A DNA stretch of 64,000 nt from Bacillus mobilis (lineage in GTDB: Bacteria; Bacillota; Bacilli; Bacillales; Bacillaceae_G). The translations under genes were made by a program, and so were the position numbers. The stretch lies in contig NZ_MACF01000046.1 of NCBI RefSeq assembly GCF_001884045.1, positions 1-64,000 of the forward strand. Direction: 5' to 3'. Shown here piece after piece: positions 42,495 to 52,574 of the stretch; position 1 is the stretch's first letter, and each line of letters starts with the position of its first letter. The notes under the pieces were generated by a model that saw nothing but the letters and a program-made list of their open reading frames with translations, was not told the origin of the DNA and ran no database searches.

Positions 42495-42526
42495 CACATT
42501 TACCAAAGGTGAATGTGCTTTTTTCG
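42493..42526 (+). terminator. Terminator of ccpN-yqfL
   Basis: agcacatt and aatgtgct arms, inner tacc/ggtg, then TTTTTT. Confidence 0.85.
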
Positions 42527-42861
42527 CTCATGAAAAAAGCAATGCCTGTTGATTTCGTAATAGATTATAGCGGAGTGGTTATACTTATATTCTTCTGTCT
42601 TTTTATTAGGCTAAAGGTAGGGTTTCGTTATCCTGAAATAGAAGGTGAAAAAATAAAGGGATATGTAGCGCAGTTGAAGAAAATATATTATAATAAAAAA
42701 TTGTGATAAAAACCTATATTTTACGTTTAGACTTTAATTTTTCAGAATAAACTAGGGATAGGATTTACGAAAAGACATGTAATTACGTTAAATCGACAAA
42801 ATCTATACAAGAAAACGCACATTATGGAAGGATTCGCAGAAGGGATGTAGAATACAGAAAT
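42527..42861 (+). other. Gene-poor stretch before the yqxD remnant
   Basis: A 59-codon frame from ATG 42530 has one hydrophobic segment (VVILIFFCLFIRL) but no ribosome site and no family I know. The rest is AT-rich. Probably non-coding or another remnant. Confidence 0.4.
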
Positions 42862-43310
42862 ATGCAAAACATCAATATCGTATTAGTTGATGCAGATGCA
42901 TATCCTGTGAATGCTGAAAATTGTGCAAGTTGGAACGAAAGTTCATGTCGAAATTTTGTTTGTCACATCGTATGCTCATCGTTTAAGGAAGTAGCAAGGG
43001 AAATTGGATCTATGTAGATGCTGAATAAGCTAAAGTTGATTTTTTATATGTATCAACATGCAAAAGAAACAGATCTCGTGATCACATAGGATATGGTACT
43101 TGCTAGTCTTCTTGTAAAAAAAAGTGTATATGTATTGTCTCCAGGAGGTACATTTGTAACAGGTGAGCAAATGGATACAATTTTATATAGTAGGTATGTA
43201 TCTGCGAAATTACGCAGAAAAGGGCCTGCAAAATCGTTTGATAACGTGATCGACAACACTTTCTAATAAGTTTAGAAAAAATATTGTCGAATTATAAAGG
43301 AATTTTTTAA
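42862..43310 (+). pseudogene. yqxD: Decayed yqxD (YaiI/DUF188 family)
   Basis: Located between yqfL and dnaG as in B. subtilis. Pieces in three frames match the family: NIVLVDADAYPV (Cys to Tyr in VDADACPV), VHVEILFVTSYAHR, NWIYVDAE followed by a stop, HAKETDLVIT-stop-DM (expected Gln), LASLLVKKSVYVLSPGG, SAKLRRKGP, and a shifted TLSNSLEKILSNYKG-like end. At least three frameshifts and two nonsense codons. The AGAAGGG ribosome site before ATG 42862 survives. Confidence 0.88.
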
Positions 43311-43348
43311 TTTATATCGAATACAAAATACGACACGGAGATGGATTT

Positions 43349-45145
43349 ATGGGGAACAGAATTCCCGAAGAAGTTGTTGAACAGATTCGGACGTCATCGG
43401 ATATTGTAGAAGTGATTGGTGAATACGTTCAACTTAGAAAACAGGGACGTAACTATTTCGGCCTTTGTCCATTTCATGGTGAGAATTCTCCTTCATTCTC
43501 TGTTTCATCGGATAAGCAAATTTTTCATTGCTTCGGATGTGGAGAAGGTGGAAATGTATTTTCCTTTCTAATGAAAATGGAAGGATTGGCTTTTACCGAG
43601 GCTGTTCAAAAGCTAGGTGAAAGAAATGGAATTGCGGTTGCAGAGTATACATCAGGGCAAGGACAACAAGAAGACATATCTGATGACACTGTCATCATGC
43701 AACAGGCTCATGAACTTTTGAAAAAGTATTATCATCATTTATTAGTAAATACAGAAGAAGGAAATGAAGCACTTTCGTATTTGTTAAAACGTGGTATTAC
43801 GAAAGAGATGATTGAGAAGTTTGAAATTGGTTATGCGTCACCTGCTTGGGATGCAGCAACGAAAATTTTACAAAAAAGAGGCTTATCGCTGTCTAGTATG
43901 GAACAAGCTGGTCTTCTCATAAGAAGCGAGAAGGATGGTAGTCATTATGATCGCTTCCGTGGAAGGGTTATGTTTCCAATCTATACGTTACAAGGTAAAG
44001 TGATAGCGTTTAGTGGAAGGGCGCTAGGAGATGATACTCCGAAATATTTAAATAGCCCTGAAACACCGATTTTTCATAAAAGTAAATTGTTGTATAACTT
44101 CCACCAAGCGAGGCCGTTTATTAGAAAACGTGGGCAAGTGGCCCTTTTTGAAGGGTATGCCGACGTACTAGCTGCGGTAAAAAGTGGTGTGGAAGAAGCT
44201 GTTGCGACAATGGGAACAGCTTTAACTGAAGAACAAGCAAAACTTCTGCGACGTAACGTTGAAACTGTTGTTCTTTGCTATGATGGTGATAAAGCAGGGC
44301 GAGAAGCAACGATGAAAGCAGGGCAATTATTGCTAAAAGTCGGTTGCCAAGTGAAAGTTATATCCTTGCCAGATAAGCTTGACCCTGATGAATATGTGCA
44401 ACAATATGGGACAACTGCTTTTGAAAATCTTGTGAAATCAAGTATAAGTTTTGTTGGTTTTAAAATAAATTATTTGCGTTTAGGGAAAAATTTGCAAGAT
44501 GAGTCTGGCAAAGAAGAATATGTGAAAAGTGTTTTAAAAGAGTTATCGTTGCTACAGGATGCGATGCAGGCAGAATCATATTTGAAGTCATTATCGCAAG
44601 AATTTTCGTATTCAATGGAAACACTTTTGAATCAATTGCACCAATATCGCAAAGAACAAAAGGTACAGCAAAAACAAGTAAAGCAGGTTTCTAAGCCGTC
44701 TCAAATTGTTCAAACAAAACCGAAGTTAACAGGTTTTGAAAGGGCAGAAAGAGAAATTATTTACCATATGTTGCAAAGTCCAGAAGTGGCTGTTCGTATG
44801 GAATCCCATATAGAAGATTTTCACACAGAAGAACATAAAGGGATTTTATATGAACTATACGCATATTATGAAAAGGGAAATGAACCTTCAGTCGGAACAT
44901 TTTTAAGTTGGCTCTCTGATGAGAAGTTGAAAAATATTATCACTGATATTTCGACGGATGAATTTATTAATCCAGAATACACAGAAGAAGTGTTACAAGG
45001 CCATTTGGAGACGCTTAGACGTCATCAAGAAAAACTTGAGAAGACGGAAATCATCTTTAAGATAAAACAGATGGAAAAAACAGATCCTGTAGAGGCTGCT
45101 AAATATTATGTAGCATATTTACAAAATCAAAAAGCGAGAAAATAG
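43349..45145 (+). CDS. dnaG: DNA primase
   Basis: 598 residues. CHC2 zinc finger (C40, H43, C61, C64), RNA polymerase core with EGYADVLA and CYDGDKAG (Toprim), and C-terminal helicase-binding region. Makes primers at the fork. ATG follows ACGGAG. Upstream of sigA, as in the classic macromolecular synthesis operon. Confidence 0.98.
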   Translation: MGNRIPEEVVEQIRTSSDIVEVIGEYVQLRKQGRNYFGLCPFHGENSPSFSVSSDKQIFHCFGCGEGGNVFSFLMKMEGLAFTEAVQKLGERNGIAVAEYTSGQGQQEDISDDTVIMQQAHELLKKYYHHLLVNTEEGNEALSYLLKRGITKEMIEKFEIGYASPAWDAATKILQKRGLSLSSMEQAGLLIRSEKDGSHYDRFRGRVMFPIYTLQGKVIAFSGRALGDDTPKYLNSPETPIFHKSKLLYNFHQARPFIRKRGQVALFEGYADVLAAVKSGVEEAVATMGTALTEEQAKLLRRNVETVVLCYDGDKAGREATMKAGQLLLKVGCQVKVISLPDKLDPDEYVQQYGTTAFENLVKSSISFVGFKINYLRLGKNLQDESGKEEYVKSVLKELSLLQDAMQAESYLKSLSQEFSYSMETLLNQLHQYRKEQKVQQKQVKQVSKPSQIVQTKPKLTGFERAEREIIYHMLQSPEVAVRMESHIEDFHTEEHKGILYELYAYYEKGNEPSVGTFLSWLSDEKLKNIITDISTDEFINPEYTEEVLQGHLETLRRHQEKLEKTEIIFKIKQMEKTDPVEAAKYYVAYLQNQKARK

Positions 45146-45204
45146 CTTTTTTGATAAATTTTTAGTATAATGAATGTTTGTATCTCGCGTAAGGAGGGGA
45201 ACAG

Positions 45205-46332
45205 ATGGCTGACAAACCAGCTCGTTCTAAACAAATTGAAACTGAAATGACCCTTGAGCAAGTGAAAGAACAACTCACTGAGCTCGGAAAAAAACGTGGC
45301 GTTCTTACATATGAAGAGATTGCAGAACGCATGAATGGATTTGAAATTGAATCCGATCAAATGGATGAATACTATGAATATTTAGGTGAACAAGGGATTG
45401 ACTTAGTTGGTGACAACGACAACGAAGAAGGTCCTAATAATCGCCAAATTTCAAAAACAGAAGAAGAATTCGACCTTAATGATTTAAGTGTACCACCTGG
45501 GGTTAAAATCAATGATCCTGTTCGTATGTATTTAAAAGAAATTGGTCGTGTAGATTTACTATCTGCAGAAGAAGAAATTCGACTTGCAACGCGTATTGAA
45601 GATGGCGATGAAGAAGCGAAACGTCGTCTTGCAGAAGCAAACTTACGTCTTGTAGTAAGTATTGCAAAGCGCTACGTGGGCCGTGGTATGCTTTTCTTAG
45701 ACTTAATCCAAGAAGGGAATATGGGTCTAATTAAAGCGGTTGAAAAGTTCGATTATCGTAAAGGTTTCAAATTTAGTACGTATGCAACTTGGTGGATCCG
45801 CCAAGCGATTACACGTGCGATTGCAGACCAAGCACGAACAATTCGTATCCCAGTTCATATGGTTGAAACGATTAATAAGTTAATTCGTGTGCAACGTCAA
45901 TTATTACAAGATTTAGGACGCGAACCATCTCCTGAAGAGATTGGTGAAGAAATGGATCTTGCTCCAGAAAAAGTACGCGAAATCTTAAAAATTGCACAGG
46001 AGCCAGTTTCTCTTGAAACACCGATTGGTGAAGAAGATGACTCCCATTTAGGTGATTTCATTGAAGACCAAGAAGCAACATCGCCTGCGGACCATGCAGC
46101 GTATGAATTGCTAAAAGAACAATTAGAAGATGTGTTAGATACACTAACAGATCGTGAAGAAAATGTTCTGCGTCTTCGTTTTGGCTTAGATGATGGACGA
46201 ACTCGTACGCTTGAAGAAGTTGGGAAAGTATTCGGCGTAACGAGAGAACGTATCCGTCAAATTGAAGCAAAAGCACTTCGTAAATTAAGACATCCAAGCC
46301 GTAGTAAGCGTCTTAAGGATTTCTTAGAATAG
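45205..46332 (+). CDS. sigA: Housekeeping sigma factor SigA (RpoD)
   Basis: 375 residues. Region 1.1 is short, then 1.2 ([21 protein letters not shown]), 2 ([56 protein letters not shown]), 3 and 4 ([32 protein letters not shown]). AAGGAGGGG ribosome site. A TATAAT-like element (45164-45170 area) may add a promoter inside the operon. Confidence 0.99.
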   Translation: MADKPARSKQIETEMTLEQVKEQLTELGKKRGVLTYEEIAERMNGFEIESDQMDEYYEYLGEQGIDLVGDNDNEEGPNNRQISKTEEEFDLNDLSVPPGVKINDPVRMYLKEIGRVDLLSAEEEIRLATRIEDGDEEAKRRLAEANLRLVVSIAKRYVGRGMLFLDLIQEGNMGLIKAVEKFDYRKGFKFSTYATWWIRQAITRAIADQARTIRIPVHMVETINKLIRVQRQLLQDLGREPSPEEIGEEMDLAPEKVREILKIAQEPVSLETPIGEEDDSHLGDFIEDQEATSPADHAAYELLKEQLEDVLDTLTDREENVLRLRFGLDDGRTRTLEEVGKVFGVTRERIRQIEAKALRKLRHPSRSKRLKDFLE

Positions 46333-46341
46333 GTTCTTTTT

Positions 46342-46380
46342 AAGTTTACTTCACCTTTGTGAAGTAAACTTTTTTATTTT
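46342..46380 (+). terminator. Terminator of dnaG-sigA
   Basis: aagtttacttcac (46342-46354) pairs with gtgaagtaaactt (46359-46371), then TTTT. Confidence 0.92.
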
Positions 46381-46717
46381 GTTAACTTTTGTTAAACTTT
46401 AGCTATCGGCAACGATTACAATTTCTTGTAATTTATTTTACAGAATTGTCTTTTGATTTGCAAATGCTCATTTTTCGATTTTTCGATTAATTTTGTTTAT
46501 TCTATACAAAAATATATGTAGAAAAGTGAAAAATATGATGAGAAACGTTAATAATTATCGAAATAATAAGCGATATAACAATAAAAAACAATAAACTGAA
46601 TTTATGGAATATTTTTAACGATTAGTAGTTTACTCTTTTCTGATAGAGCGTTTTCAAGTACAATGGAAATGACTGAATCATCTAACTATTTAGGGGTATA
46701 GAGGGGGGAGAAGAGAT
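46381..46717 (+). promoter_or_regulatory. AT-rich region with cccA promoter and cre-like site
   Basis: Gene-free. TACAAT (46659-46664) is a likely -10. The minus strand of 46643-46656 reads TGAAAACGCTCTAT, matching the CcpA cre consensus at 12 of 14 positions and overlapping the promoter spacer. A 19-residue Asn-rich frame at 46535 has no good ribosome site. Confidence 0.45.
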
Positions 46718-47074
46718 ATGAAACGTAATCCGCTGATTCCGTTCGCTCTTATTGCAGCATTAGGTATTATCGTTATGTTTGTATTTTCATTTCAGGGGCT
46801 AAATAAATCTAAAGAGTTAGCTGATGCAAAAAATGGTGGGAAGCCAGCGCAAACAGCATCGAAGCCAGAGGATATTGTGAAGCAAAGCTGTACGAGCTGC
46901 CACGGTGACCAGTTACAAGGGGCAGTAGGGCCTAATTTACAAAAGATTGGTGGGAAACTTTCGAAAGATGAAATTAAAGAAATTCTTTCGAAAGGAAAAG
47001 GAAATATGCCACCAAATATAGTTCCAGCTGATCAAGCGGCTAAAGTAGCTGATTGGTTGTCGAAGAAAAAATAA
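46718..47074 (+). CDS. cccA: Membrane-anchored cytochrome c-550
   Basis: 118 residues. N-terminal membrane anchor (about 8-26), linker, then a mono-heme domain with CTSCH (C58, C61, H62) and distal Met in NMPPN (M97). Transfers electrons outside the membrane. GGGGGGAG precedes the ATG. Single gene. Confidence 0.96.
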   Translation: MKRNPLIPFALIAALGIIVMFVFSFQGLNKSKELADAKNGGKPAQTASKPEDIVKQSCTSCHGDQLQGAVGPNLQKIGGKLSKDEIKEILSKGKGNMPPNIVPADQAAKVADWLSKKK

Positions 47075-47085
47075 AGTTCCGTATG

Positions 47086-47120
47086 ACAAGCCTTTTGCTT
47101 ATGCAAAGGGCTTGTTTTTC
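47086..47120 (+). terminator. Terminator of cccA
   Basis: acaagccttttgc and gcaaagggcttgt pair over 13 bp, loop ttat, then TTTT. Confidence 0.9.
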
Positions 47121-47239
47121 TATATTTTCTAAAATACGATGAGTGATCGAGAAGTGAATTGTTGTTATGGGCTTGCAACAACTACTATAAATTCATTATC
47201 ATGGAGACAGACTGACAAGAGAAGGAGTAATGGAAATAC

Positions 47240-47947
47240 ATGAATGAAGTAAAGCTTTCAAAACGATTAGAAGAAGTTGTGCGTGAAATACCAGTAGGAT
47301 CTACAGTTGCTGATATTGGATCGGATCATGCGTATTTACCGTGTTATACAATTATAAATAACATTGCTACAAAAGCAGTTGCAGGAGAGGTTGTAGATGG
47401 ACCATTTCGCTCTGCACAAGCAACTGTAGCTGAAAGTGGCTTACAAGATAAAGTGGATGTACGTAAAGGGAATGGATTAGCTGTTATCGCGCCAGGAGAA
47501 GTAGATGTAATTACGGTTGCTGGAATGGGCGGAGCGTTAATTCGTGACATTTTAGAAAGTGGTAAAGAAAAATTAGAAGGTGTAACGCGTTTAATTTTGC
47601 AGCCGAATATTGCAGCGCATCACATTCGTGAATGGTTTATTGAAAATGGGTGGGAACTTATCCATGAAAAAATCGTAAAAGAAGATGGGAAAATTTACGA
47701 GATTTTAGTAGGAGAGCGTGGAAACATTGCGATGCCTTACTCTGAAAATAAGCAAGCTGAATTGTTTATGGGGCCATTTTTAATAAAAGAAAAGGGTGAA
47801 GCTTTCGTTGAGAAATGGGAAGGAGAATTGAAAAACTTCCAAAATATTTTAAAACAGTTAGAACGTGCGGCTGATTCTGAAGAAACAAAAGCGAAGCGTG
47901 CGGAAGTAGAAGCGAAAATGAAAATGATAGGGGAGGTTTTATCATGA
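47240..47947 (+). CDS. trmK: tRNA (adenine22-N1)-methyltransferase TrmK
   Basis: 235 residues (YqfN). SAM motif VADIGSDHAYLP, catalytic region VITVAGMGGALI and LQPNIAAHHIREWF. C-terminal coiled coil. Ends in ATGA overlap with yqfO. Confidence 0.96.
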   Translation: MNEVKLSKRLEEVVREIPVGSTVADIGSDHAYLPCYTIINNIATKAVAGEVVDGPFRSAQATVAESGLQDKVDVRKGNGLAVIAPGEVDVITVAGMGGALIRDILESGKEKLEGVTRLILQPNIAAHHIREWFIENGWELIHEKIVKEDGKIYEILVGERGNIAMPYSENKQAELFMGPFLIKEKGEAFVEKWEGELKNFQNILKQLERAADSEETKAKRAEVEAKMKMIGEVLS

Positions 47948-49065
47948 GTAAAATTCCAAACGGCCATGAAATTATTTCTTTATTTGAAAGTATGTATCCG
48001 AAGCATTTGGCAATGGAAGGAGATAAGATTGGCCTGCAGATTGGAGCGCTTAATAAACCTGTACAGCACGTATTGATTGCGTTAGATGTAACGGAAGAAG
48101 TTGTGGAGGAAGCAATTCAATTAGGAGCGAATGTCATTATTGCGCATCACCCTTTAATTTTTAATCCGTTAAAAGCAATTCATACAGATAAAGCGTACGG
48201 AAGAATTATTGAAACGTGTATTAAAAATGATATCGCCATTTATGCAGCACATACAAATGTGGATGTTGCTAAGGGCGGGGTAAATGATTTACTTGCTGAG
48301 GCGTTAGGATTGCAAAATACAGAAGTTCTGGCACCGACATATGCAGAAGAAATGAAAAAAGTTGTTGTGTTTGTGCCAGTAACTCATGCAGAAGAAGTAC
48401 GAAAAGCATTAGGAGACGCAGGAGCTGGTTATATCGGCAATTATAGCCACTGTACGTTCAGTGGCGAGGGTACAGGTACGTTTGTACCTCAAGAGGGGAC
48501 AAATCCTTATATCGGGGAAACTGGACAGTTAGAGCGCGTAGAAGAAGTGCGAATTGAAACGATTATTCCAGCTTCACTACAGCGAAAAGTGATTAAAGCA
48601 ATGGTAACGGCACATCCATATGAAGAAGTAGCGTATGATGTGTATCCACTTGATAACAAAGGTGAAACATTAGGGCTTGGGAAAATAGGATACTTACAAG
48701 AAGAAATGACACTTGGACAGTTTGCAGAACATGTAAAGAAATCATTAGATGTAAAGGGTGCACGAGTTGTTGGGAAATTAGATGATAAAGTGCGCAAAGT
48801 AGCTGTACTTGGTGGTGATGGTAATAAATACATCAATCAAGCTAAATTTAAGGGAGCGGATGTATATGTAACAGGTGACATGTATTATCATGTTGCTCAT
48901 GATGCGATGATGCTCGGTTTAAATATAGTTGACCCAGGACATAACGTTGAAAAAGTAATGAAGCAAGGTGTGCAAAAGCAATTACAAGAAAAAGTGGATG
49001 CAAAGAAACTCAATGTACACATTCATGCTTCGCAATTACATACAGATCCATTTACATTTGTATAA
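47944..49065 (+). CDS. yqfO: Nif3-like dinuclear metal center protein YqfO
   Basis: 373 residues; Nif3 halves with the metal ligands in IIAHHPLIF and AAHTNVDVA, plus an inserted PII-like (CutA-fold) middle domain around 130-230 and C-terminal VYVTGDMYYHVAHDA. Hexameric by family. Function unsettled, possibly GTP cyclohydrolase-like. Coupled to trmK. Confidence 0.95.
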   Translation: MSKIPNGHEIISLFESMYPKHLAMEGDKIGLQIGALNKPVQHVLIALDVTEEVVEEAIQLGANVIIAHHPLIFNPLKAIHTDKAYGRIIETCIKNDIAIYAAHTNVDVAKGGVNDLLAEALGLQNTEVLAPTYAEEMKKVVVFVPVTHAEEVRKALGDAGAGYIGNYSHCTFSGEGTGTFVPQEGTNPYIGETGQLERVEEVRIETIIPASLQRKVIKAMVTAHPYEEVAYDVYPLDNKGETLGLGKIGYLQEEMTLGQFAEHVKKSLDVKGARVVGKLDDKVRKVAVLGGDGNKYINQAKFKGADVYVTGDMYYHVAHDAMMLGLNIVDPGHNVEKVMKQGVQKQLQEKVDAKKLNVHIHASQLHTDPFTFV

Positions 49066-49072
49066 GAAAAAT

Positions 49073-49104
49073 AAAAACCGTTGCTCATATAGGCAACGGT
49101 TTTT
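49073..49104. terminator. Shared terminator of yqfO and ispH
   Basis: aaaaaccgttgc and gcaacggttttt pair over 12 bp; A and T flanks make it work in both directions between convergent genes. Confidence 0.9.
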
Positions 49105-49105
49105 A

Positions 49106-50056
49106 TTATTGTTCTTTTTTCACTTTTACACGAGGTAATATTTTTTGTAACGGTACTTTTCGAACTCTCTCCCACGTAGCGGGATTCATTGGATCATATT
49201 GATCTAAGAAAGCGATAACTTCTTTCGTAATTGGAGTTGGAGTAGAAGCACCTGCTGTAACAGCTACATTTTCTACACCTTGTAGCCACTCTAATTTAAT
49301 CTCACTTACGTCTGCAACGCGGTATGCTTTCGTACCAGCAATTTCTTGTGATACTTGTGCTAAACGGTTTGAGTTGTTACTTTTTGGATCACCGACAACA
49401 ATTGTTAAATCTGCAACATCAGCTTGTTTAGCGACCGCTTCTTGGCGAACTTGAGTTGCTAAACAAATTTCCTTATGGAATTCTGCTGTTGGGAATTTCT
49501 TCTGAATGTCCTCCATTAAATGCTGAACATCCCATTGGCTCATTGTCGTTTGGTTCGTAACTAAAATTTTATCCGTTGGAATTTCTAATGTTTTTAAATC
49601 ATCAGCTCTTTCAATAAGATGAACGATATCAGGTGCGATACCAACTGCGCCTTCTGGTTCTGGATGATTTTTTTTGCCGATATAAATGACATGGTAACCT
49701 TCAGCTTTCTTTGCTTCGATAAGGTCATGTGTTTTTGTAACATCTGGACAAGTGGCATCGATTGTCGTTAAACCTTTTTCTTTTGCACGTTGTTTAACTT
49801 CTGGAGAAACACCGTGTGCAGTGAAAATAACAGTACCAGATTCGATTTTATCTAAAATTTCTAATCGACTTGGACCGTCTAATGTAATAATGCCATCTTC
49901 TTCGAACGCATCTGTTACATGTTTGTTGTGAACAATCATACCTAAAATATAAATAGGTCTTGGTAATGATGTATCTAATGCGGCGTTACGTGCAATAACC
50001 ATCGCGTCCACAACACCGTAGCAATAACCACGAGGGGAAATTTTAACAATTTTCAT
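49106..50056 (-). CDS. ispH: HMBPP reductase IspH
   Basis: 316 residues. Three iron-sulfur cysteines lie in GYCYGV, DATCPDV and ICLATQ. Last step of the MEP pathway, yielding IPP and DMAPP; ispG is also in the window at 57.1 kb. AAGGAGAGG ribosome site. Confidence 0.97.
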   Translation of the reverse strand: MKIVKISPRGYCYGVVDAMVIARNAALDTSLPRPIYILGMIVHNKHVTDAFEEDGIITLDGPSRLEILDKIESGTVIFTAHGVSPEVKQRAKEKGLTTIDATCPDVTKTHDLIEAKKAEGYHVIYIGKKNHPEPEGAVGIAPDIVHLIERADDLKTLEIPTDKILVTNQTTMSQWDVQHLMEDIQKKFPTAEFHKEICLATQVRQEAVAKQADVADLTIVVGDPKSNNSNRLAQVSQEIAGTKAYRVADVSEIKLEWLQGVENVAVTAGASTPTPITKEVIAFLDQYDPMNPATWERVRKVPLQKILPRVKVKKEQ

Positions 50057-50145
50057 ATGAGTAATCCTCTCCTTCTAAACAAGGGATACTTTTGTGCATA
50101 GTCTTTTACATTATAAAGGAGGAGTGGATAGAAAACAAAGGATTG

Positions 50146-50892
50146 TTACACATATAGTTTTGGTTTTGTTGCTATTTTTTGAACAGGCTCCTCTCGTAAT
50201 TCTTTTTCTATGACAGGCTCAATCACTATTTTTTTTCTTTTTCTTTTTTTTTGTGGAGGAGGCGGAGTTGCTACCTCAACCTTTTCTGCTATGTCTTCAG
50301 CTTGATCTTCAGTTGAATCTTCTTCCGTACTTTTTCCAGAGGTGAGGATTTTAACAATGCTTGGTAAGTTACGCATAATAGGACCGTACTGTTCGACGAC
50401 AGGGCTTACAGATTGAACGACTTGGGAAACTTTTTCAATATTGTTTATCATATTAGTTGGATTCGAAATTAAATTCGCAAAAAAACTGCCGATGCCGCTA
50501 CTGGATGCTGCTGTAGTTGCTGCACCGCCGCGCGTTTCATTTGATTCATACATTTGAGGGGGAATCATTTGCTCTGGATGCGGCTGCATGTATGGTTGAT
50601 ATTGTTGTGAGTATTGCTGCGGGTATTGTTGTTGGTATTGGTATTGTTGTTGATATTGGGGCGGCGGTTGCTGGCGCTGGTGCTGGTGCATCATTGGCGG
50701 CGGTCCTTCCATTTGTCGATAAGGTGGAACCATTTGCATGAAAGGCTCGGTGGGATCATTTTTTTTAAAGAGTTTAGCAAGGAACCCTTTCTTTTTTTGT
50801 GCCATCGGTGGTAGTTGTGGAATTGGATATGGTGTATAAGGTTGCTGTCCTGGATTCGGATACATTTGCCTTGTAGGAGATTTTGGAAACAT
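50146..50892 (-). CDS. vrrA: VrrA/YqfQ family protein with Gln/Tyr/Pro repeats
   Basis: 248 residues from ATG 50892 (AAGGAGG). N-terminal proline-rich part, a Gln-Tyr tract (QYQQQYQYQQQYPQQYSQQYQ) encoded by 12-bp repeats, a more hydrophobic YqfQ-like centre (GIGSFFANLISNPTNMINNIEKVSQVVQSVSPVVEQYGP), then a charged tail with a KKRKRKK run. vrrA is a known length-variable locus in B. anthracis. Function unknown. Confidence 0.93.
   Translation of the reverse strand: MFPKSPTRQMYPNPGQQPYTPYPIPQLPPMAQKKKGFLAKLFKKNDPTEPFMQMVPPYRQMEGPPPMMHQHQRQQPPPQYQQQYQYQQQYPQQYSQQYQPYMQPHPEQMIPPQMYESNETRGGAATTAASSSGIGSFFANLISNPTNMINNIEKVSQVVQSVSPVVEQYGPIMRNLPSIVKILTSGKSTEEDSTEDQAEDIAEKVEVATPPPPQKKRKRKKIVIEPVIEKELREEPVQKIATKPKLYV
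50595..50660 (-). repeat. vrrA 12-bp tandem repeat tract
   Basis: Five imperfect 12-bp units plus one 6-bp insertion: units start at 50595, 50607, 50619, 50631 and 50649, with gtattg added after 50640. Coding sense is the CAATATCAACAA type (Gln-Tyr-Gln-Gln). In-frame length change only alters the Gln/Tyr tract. Confidence 0.85.
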
Positions 50893-51072
50893 GTGAGAAA
50901 TCCTCCTTTCTTCAGTTAGGTATATACACATACAATATGCAATAAGAGGGAAGAAGGTTAGTTTTTGAAGGAAAAACCTAAACTAAAGATGGATTTTACT
51001 TGTAGATTTCGATATAATGTAGACTTGACTGATTTGTGCGCGCAGTAGAAATTTAGAAAGAAGGTGTAACTT

Positions 51073-52383
51073 ATGACACAACAAACTTTTACACAGTATG
51101 ATTTTAAACCATTTTTAATAGATGCAGTTCGTGAACTACGCTTTACAGAGCCGACAGGAATTCAAAAGAAAATTTTCCCGGTTGTGAAAAAAGGTGTAAG
51201 TGTAATTGGACAATCCCAAACAGGTTCTGGGAAAACACATGCATACTTACTTCCTACATTGAACAGAATTAATGCAAGTCGTGAAGAAGTACAACTTGTT
51301 ATTACAGCGCCTACTCGTGAGTTAGCACAACAAATTTACGAAGAAATCGTGAAATTAACAAAGTTTTGTGCGGAAGATCAAATGATTACAGCACGTTGTT
51401 TAATTGGTGGAACTGATAAACAACGATCAATTGAAAAGTTGAAAAAGCAACCTCATGTTGTAGTTGGAACACCAGGACGTATTAAAGATTTAGTAGAAGA
51501 GCAAGCGCTATTTGTTCATAAAGCAAATACGATTATTGTCGATGAAGCAGACTTAATGCTTGATATGGGATTCATTCATGATGTAGACAAAATTGCAGCA
51601 CGCATGCCTAGAAACTTGCAAATGCTAGTTTTCTCTGCAACAATTCCTCAAAAACTAAAACCGTTTCTGAAGAAATATATGGAGAATCCAGAGCATATTC
51701 ATATCAATCCAAAACAAGTTGCGGCTGGGAATATTGAACATTATTTAGTACCTTCTAAACATCGTAATAAAATCGATTTAGTGAACAAAATGTTGCTACA
51801 ATTTAAACCATATTTAGCAGTTGTTTTCACGAATACGAAGAAGATGGCGGATCAGGTTGCTGACGGATTAATGGAACGTGGCTTAAAAGTTGGACGAATT
51901 CACGGAGATTTATCACCGCGTGATCGTAAAAAAATGATGAAACAAATTCGTGACCTTGAATTCCAATATATTGTTGCAACGGATTTAGCAGCACGTGGTA
52001 TTGATATTGAAGGAATTAGTCATGTTATTAACTACGAACTTCCATCAGACTTAGATTTCTTCGTTCACCGCGTTGGAAGAACAGCACGTGCAGGGCATTC
52101 AGGTATTGCAGTGACGATTTATGATCCAGCAAACGAAGAAGCGTTAGATAGTTTAGAAAAACAACGTCATATTGAATTCAAGCATGTAGATTTACGTGGA
52201 GATGAGTGGGCGGATTTAGGTGAACGTCGTCGTCGTAAGAGCCGTAAGAAACCAAATGATGAACTTGACGTTATGGCAACAAAAGTTATTAAAAAGCCGA
52301 AAAAAGTAAAACCAAACTATAAACGTAAACTTGCAACAGAACGTGACAAAGTGAAGAAAAAATATAGCAATAAAAAAAGATAA
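51073..52383 (+). CDS. cshB: DEAD-box RNA helicase CshB
   Basis: 436 residues (YqfR). Q motif (TGIQKKIFP), Walker A SQTGSGKTH, PTRELAQQ, VDEADLMLDMGF (DEAD), SAT, then ATDLAARGID and HRVGRTARAG; basic C-terminal tail. Acts in RNA remodelling, notably in the cold. AAGGTG ribosome site. Its terminator overlaps the stop. Confidence 0.95.
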   Translation: MTQQTFTQYDFKPFLIDAVRELRFTEPTGIQKKIFPVVKKGVSVIGQSQTGSGKTHAYLLPTLNRINASREEVQLVITAPTRELAQQIYEEIVKLTKFCAEDQMITARCLIGGTDKQRSIEKLKKQPHVVVGTPGRIKDLVEEQALFVHKANTIIVDEADLMLDMGFIHDVDKIAARMPRNLQMLVFSATIPQKLKPFLKKYMENPEHIHINPKQVAAGNIEHYLVPSKHRNKIDLVNKMLLQFKPYLAVVFTNTKKMADQVADGLMERGLKVGRIHGDLSPRDRKKMMKQIRDLEFQYIVATDLAARGIDIEGISHVINYELPSDLDFFVHRVGRTARAGHSGIAVTIYDPANEEALDSLEKQRHIEFKHVDLRGDEWADLGERRRRKSRKKPNDELDVMATKVIKKPKKVKPNYKRKLATERDKVKKKYSNKKR

Positions 52384-52408
52384 GGGGAACCCCCTTATCT
52401 TTTTTTAT
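52377..52408 (+). terminator. Terminator of cshB
   Basis: aagataagggg and ccccttatctt pair across aac, then TTTTT; the left arm includes the cshB stop codon. Confidence 0.9.
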
Positions 52409-52427
52409 CTGGCTATTTGCGGGATAA

Positions 52428-52459
52428 TAATCAGTGGGGAATGGAAAAAACACTGATTA
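52428..52459 (+). repeat. TAATCAG/CTGATTA hairpin repeat, copy 2
   Basis: TAATCAGTGGGGAATG, an A-rich centre, and CACTGATTA, then AAGTTTC as in copy 1. Lies 44 nt after cshB. Confidence 0.7.
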
Positions 52460-52574
52460 AAGTTTCGGTGTAGCCAGTTACAATTTGCGTAGTGTTTTAG
52501 GAACAAACAATTCACTACATATTTCTACAAATTATGCTATCATTATATCTATTGTATATTGAAGAGGTGATTGT

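Noticed and set aside
42530-42706. 59-codon ORF after yqfL
   Set aside because: No ribosome site, right behind a terminator, no recognised family; left as part of the gene-poor stretch.
46535-46594. 19-residue Asn-rich frame before cccA
   Set aside because: Weak ribosome site and composition expected from AT-rich DNA.
50595-50660. Possible CRISPR-like repeat
   Set aside because: Units are 12 bp, in tandem without spacers, and in frame within vrrA.
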